Of a stretch of DNA of 64,000 nucleotides, positions 63,181 through 64,000 are shown one piece after another. A model generated the notes under the pieces. The model saw nothing but the letters and a program-made list of their open reading frames with translations, searched no databases and was not told where the DNA came from. Both the position numbers and the translations under genes were made by a program. Location: contig NC_069129.1 in NCBI RefSeq assembly GCF_026914265.1, positions 23,345,743 to 23,409,742 of the forward strand, written 5' to 3'. Position 1 is the stretch's first letter; every line of letters starts with the position of its first letter. Origin of the DNA: Mya arenaria (Eukaryota > Mollusca > Bivalvia > Myida > Myidae).

Positions 63181-63743
63181 GATATTTGGCAACTTTAGCA
63201 TGTCAGTGCTGCAATATTTTCATTCGTCATTTCAATACAGAGTTACACTGAAATGTTAATGCAATTCAAATGTATTAACAATTGTATTAATAGGCAAATG
63301 CGTATTTTATGTCGATATTTTCCCTTCAGACACGGGTAGACGTTTTTAACTTCAAGACTGACTGACAAGCTTCTAGATAAAGACGAGTTGTCACAATGCA
63401 TCGAACTTATTTTGAATATCAAAGTAAAATCACAAACTTACGGCACAAGTTACAATATCTATTTATGTAATCGAAATTATAAAAATAATGTTGGTTCGTG
63501 CAAAATGATAAATAATTGGGATAAAATGAAAAGCACAACACTAGAAAGGAGATTGTCTAATATGTAAGCAATGGCCAGGTACATTTAGACCCCATTAATG
63601 TATAACGAAGTCATATTGAAATGCGAAAACCAAAACACTCCAAACTCAAAGAAACTCAAATGTTAACTCAATTGTTTAAAAAAAGGCTTACGTTGTTAAT
63701 AGTCCATAACCGCAGTTCAAAGGGACAAATATTATACGTATCT

Positions 63744-63880
63744 TCCATGGCCGAGAGTGTAAGATAGGTTCATTCCGACCCGAGGGTAGGGTGTTTTGCG
63801 GAAACGAGGTTTTACCGAGTTTCCGCAAAACACGCTGCGCGAGGGTCGGGATGAACTTACCTTACACGAGCGGCTATGGT
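63744..63880. repeat. Long hairpin, ~62-bp arms, upstream of gene C
   Basis: The left arm (63744-63805: CCATGGCCGAGAGTGTAAG, GGTTCATTCCGACCCGAGGG, GTGTTTTGCGGAAAC) and right arm (63819-63880: GTTTCCGCAAAACAC, GCGAGGGTCGGGATGAACTT, CTTACACGAGCGGCTATGG) are near-complete reverse complements with a 13-base loop. GC-rich against its surroundings, it is probably a palindromic MITE. It sits about 40 bp 5' of the ATG of pseudogene C. Confidence 0.9.
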
Positions 63881-64000
63881 AGATGATTTTTTCCCACCTA
63901 AGCTAAACAAAATTAAGTAAAAATGTATATTTTGCTGGAACTCTTTTGTGCTTAGTGAAAATAACTGCGTACGGATATGCGATAATTCGTGGTTGTCATG

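Larger units (their letters stand above)
57066..63707 (-). pseudogene. Gene C: decayed ShKT - Ly6/uPAR - lectin paralogue
   Basis: Every exon of the A/B plan can be recognised, but most are damaged. Exon 1 (63707-63692) has TAA in place of the fourth codon. The ShKT exon survives only as its last 19 nt (63460-63442). The first three-finger exon (63208 to about 61325) has an in-frame stop after LTC and is blown up by a 53-bp minisatellite. The next exon (60859-60785, CLSNLVRSTADGHDEYTF) is open, but its acceptor AG is now AA (60860). The CCSIDLCN exon (60521 to about 60207) is open with a 33-bp coding repeat as linker. The lectin exons have a lost 5' end and frameshift (58983-58806) and several breaks (about 57306-57066). 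No functional product is expected. Confidence 0.8.

Overview
The window looks like nuclear DNA of a mollusc, most likely a bivalve. It is AT-rich, intron-rich and crowded with tRNA-derived SINEs, TTAA- and TIR-bounded non-autonomous elements, minisatellites and a tyrosine-recombinase retroelement. All confidently assigned host genes lie on the minus strand. Assembling them across GT/AG splice sites gives reading frames that close exactly.

Region 1 (759-11463) is a complete ten-exon gene for a secreted S28-family serine carboxypeptidase of the PRSS16 type (496 aa). Its introns hold a SINE, several MITEs and a 600-bp trinucleotide microsatellite that abuts a splice acceptor. Region 2 (11464-15839) has no recognisable gene but carries a MITE and a 23-bp minisatellite. 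Region 3 (15873-25327) is a complete four-exon RAB5IF (C20orf24) gene of 130 aa. Its introns hold an element with an internal 181-bp tandem array and a 1.5-kb foldback structure. Region 4 (25.3-28.8 kb) contains a possible divergent first exon and an antisense LINE remnant.

Region 5 (28.3-63.7 kb) is a tandemly duplicated lectin cluster. Two intact seven-exon genes, A (29233-34456, 325 aa) and B (43537-47880, 314 aa), encode an unusual secreted chain: signal peptide, ShKT domain, ten-cysteine Ly6/uPAR three-finger domain, Thr-rich linker, C-type lectin domain. Two decayed relatives, D (39344-40619, lectin exons only) and C (57066-63707, all domains but broken), accompany them. The layout fits one duplication in which 28276-40616 (A plus the 3' half of a neighbour) matches 41217-58985 (B plus the 3' half of C). 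Comparing the copies exposes later insertions as filled and empty sites. These include two DNA elements in or upstream of A, and a degenerate Ngaro/DIRS-like retrotransposon (gag, RT-RNase H, tyrosine recombinase, SGNH hydrolase; 49.6-55.1 kb) between B and C.

The most notable observations are the lectin architecture itself, its linker evolving through coding microsatellites and minisatellites, and a roughly 35-copy, 53-bp minisatellite in pseudogene C that is an expanded piece of the three-finger-domain exon. Identifications come from reading conserved motifs and splice sites, with no database search.
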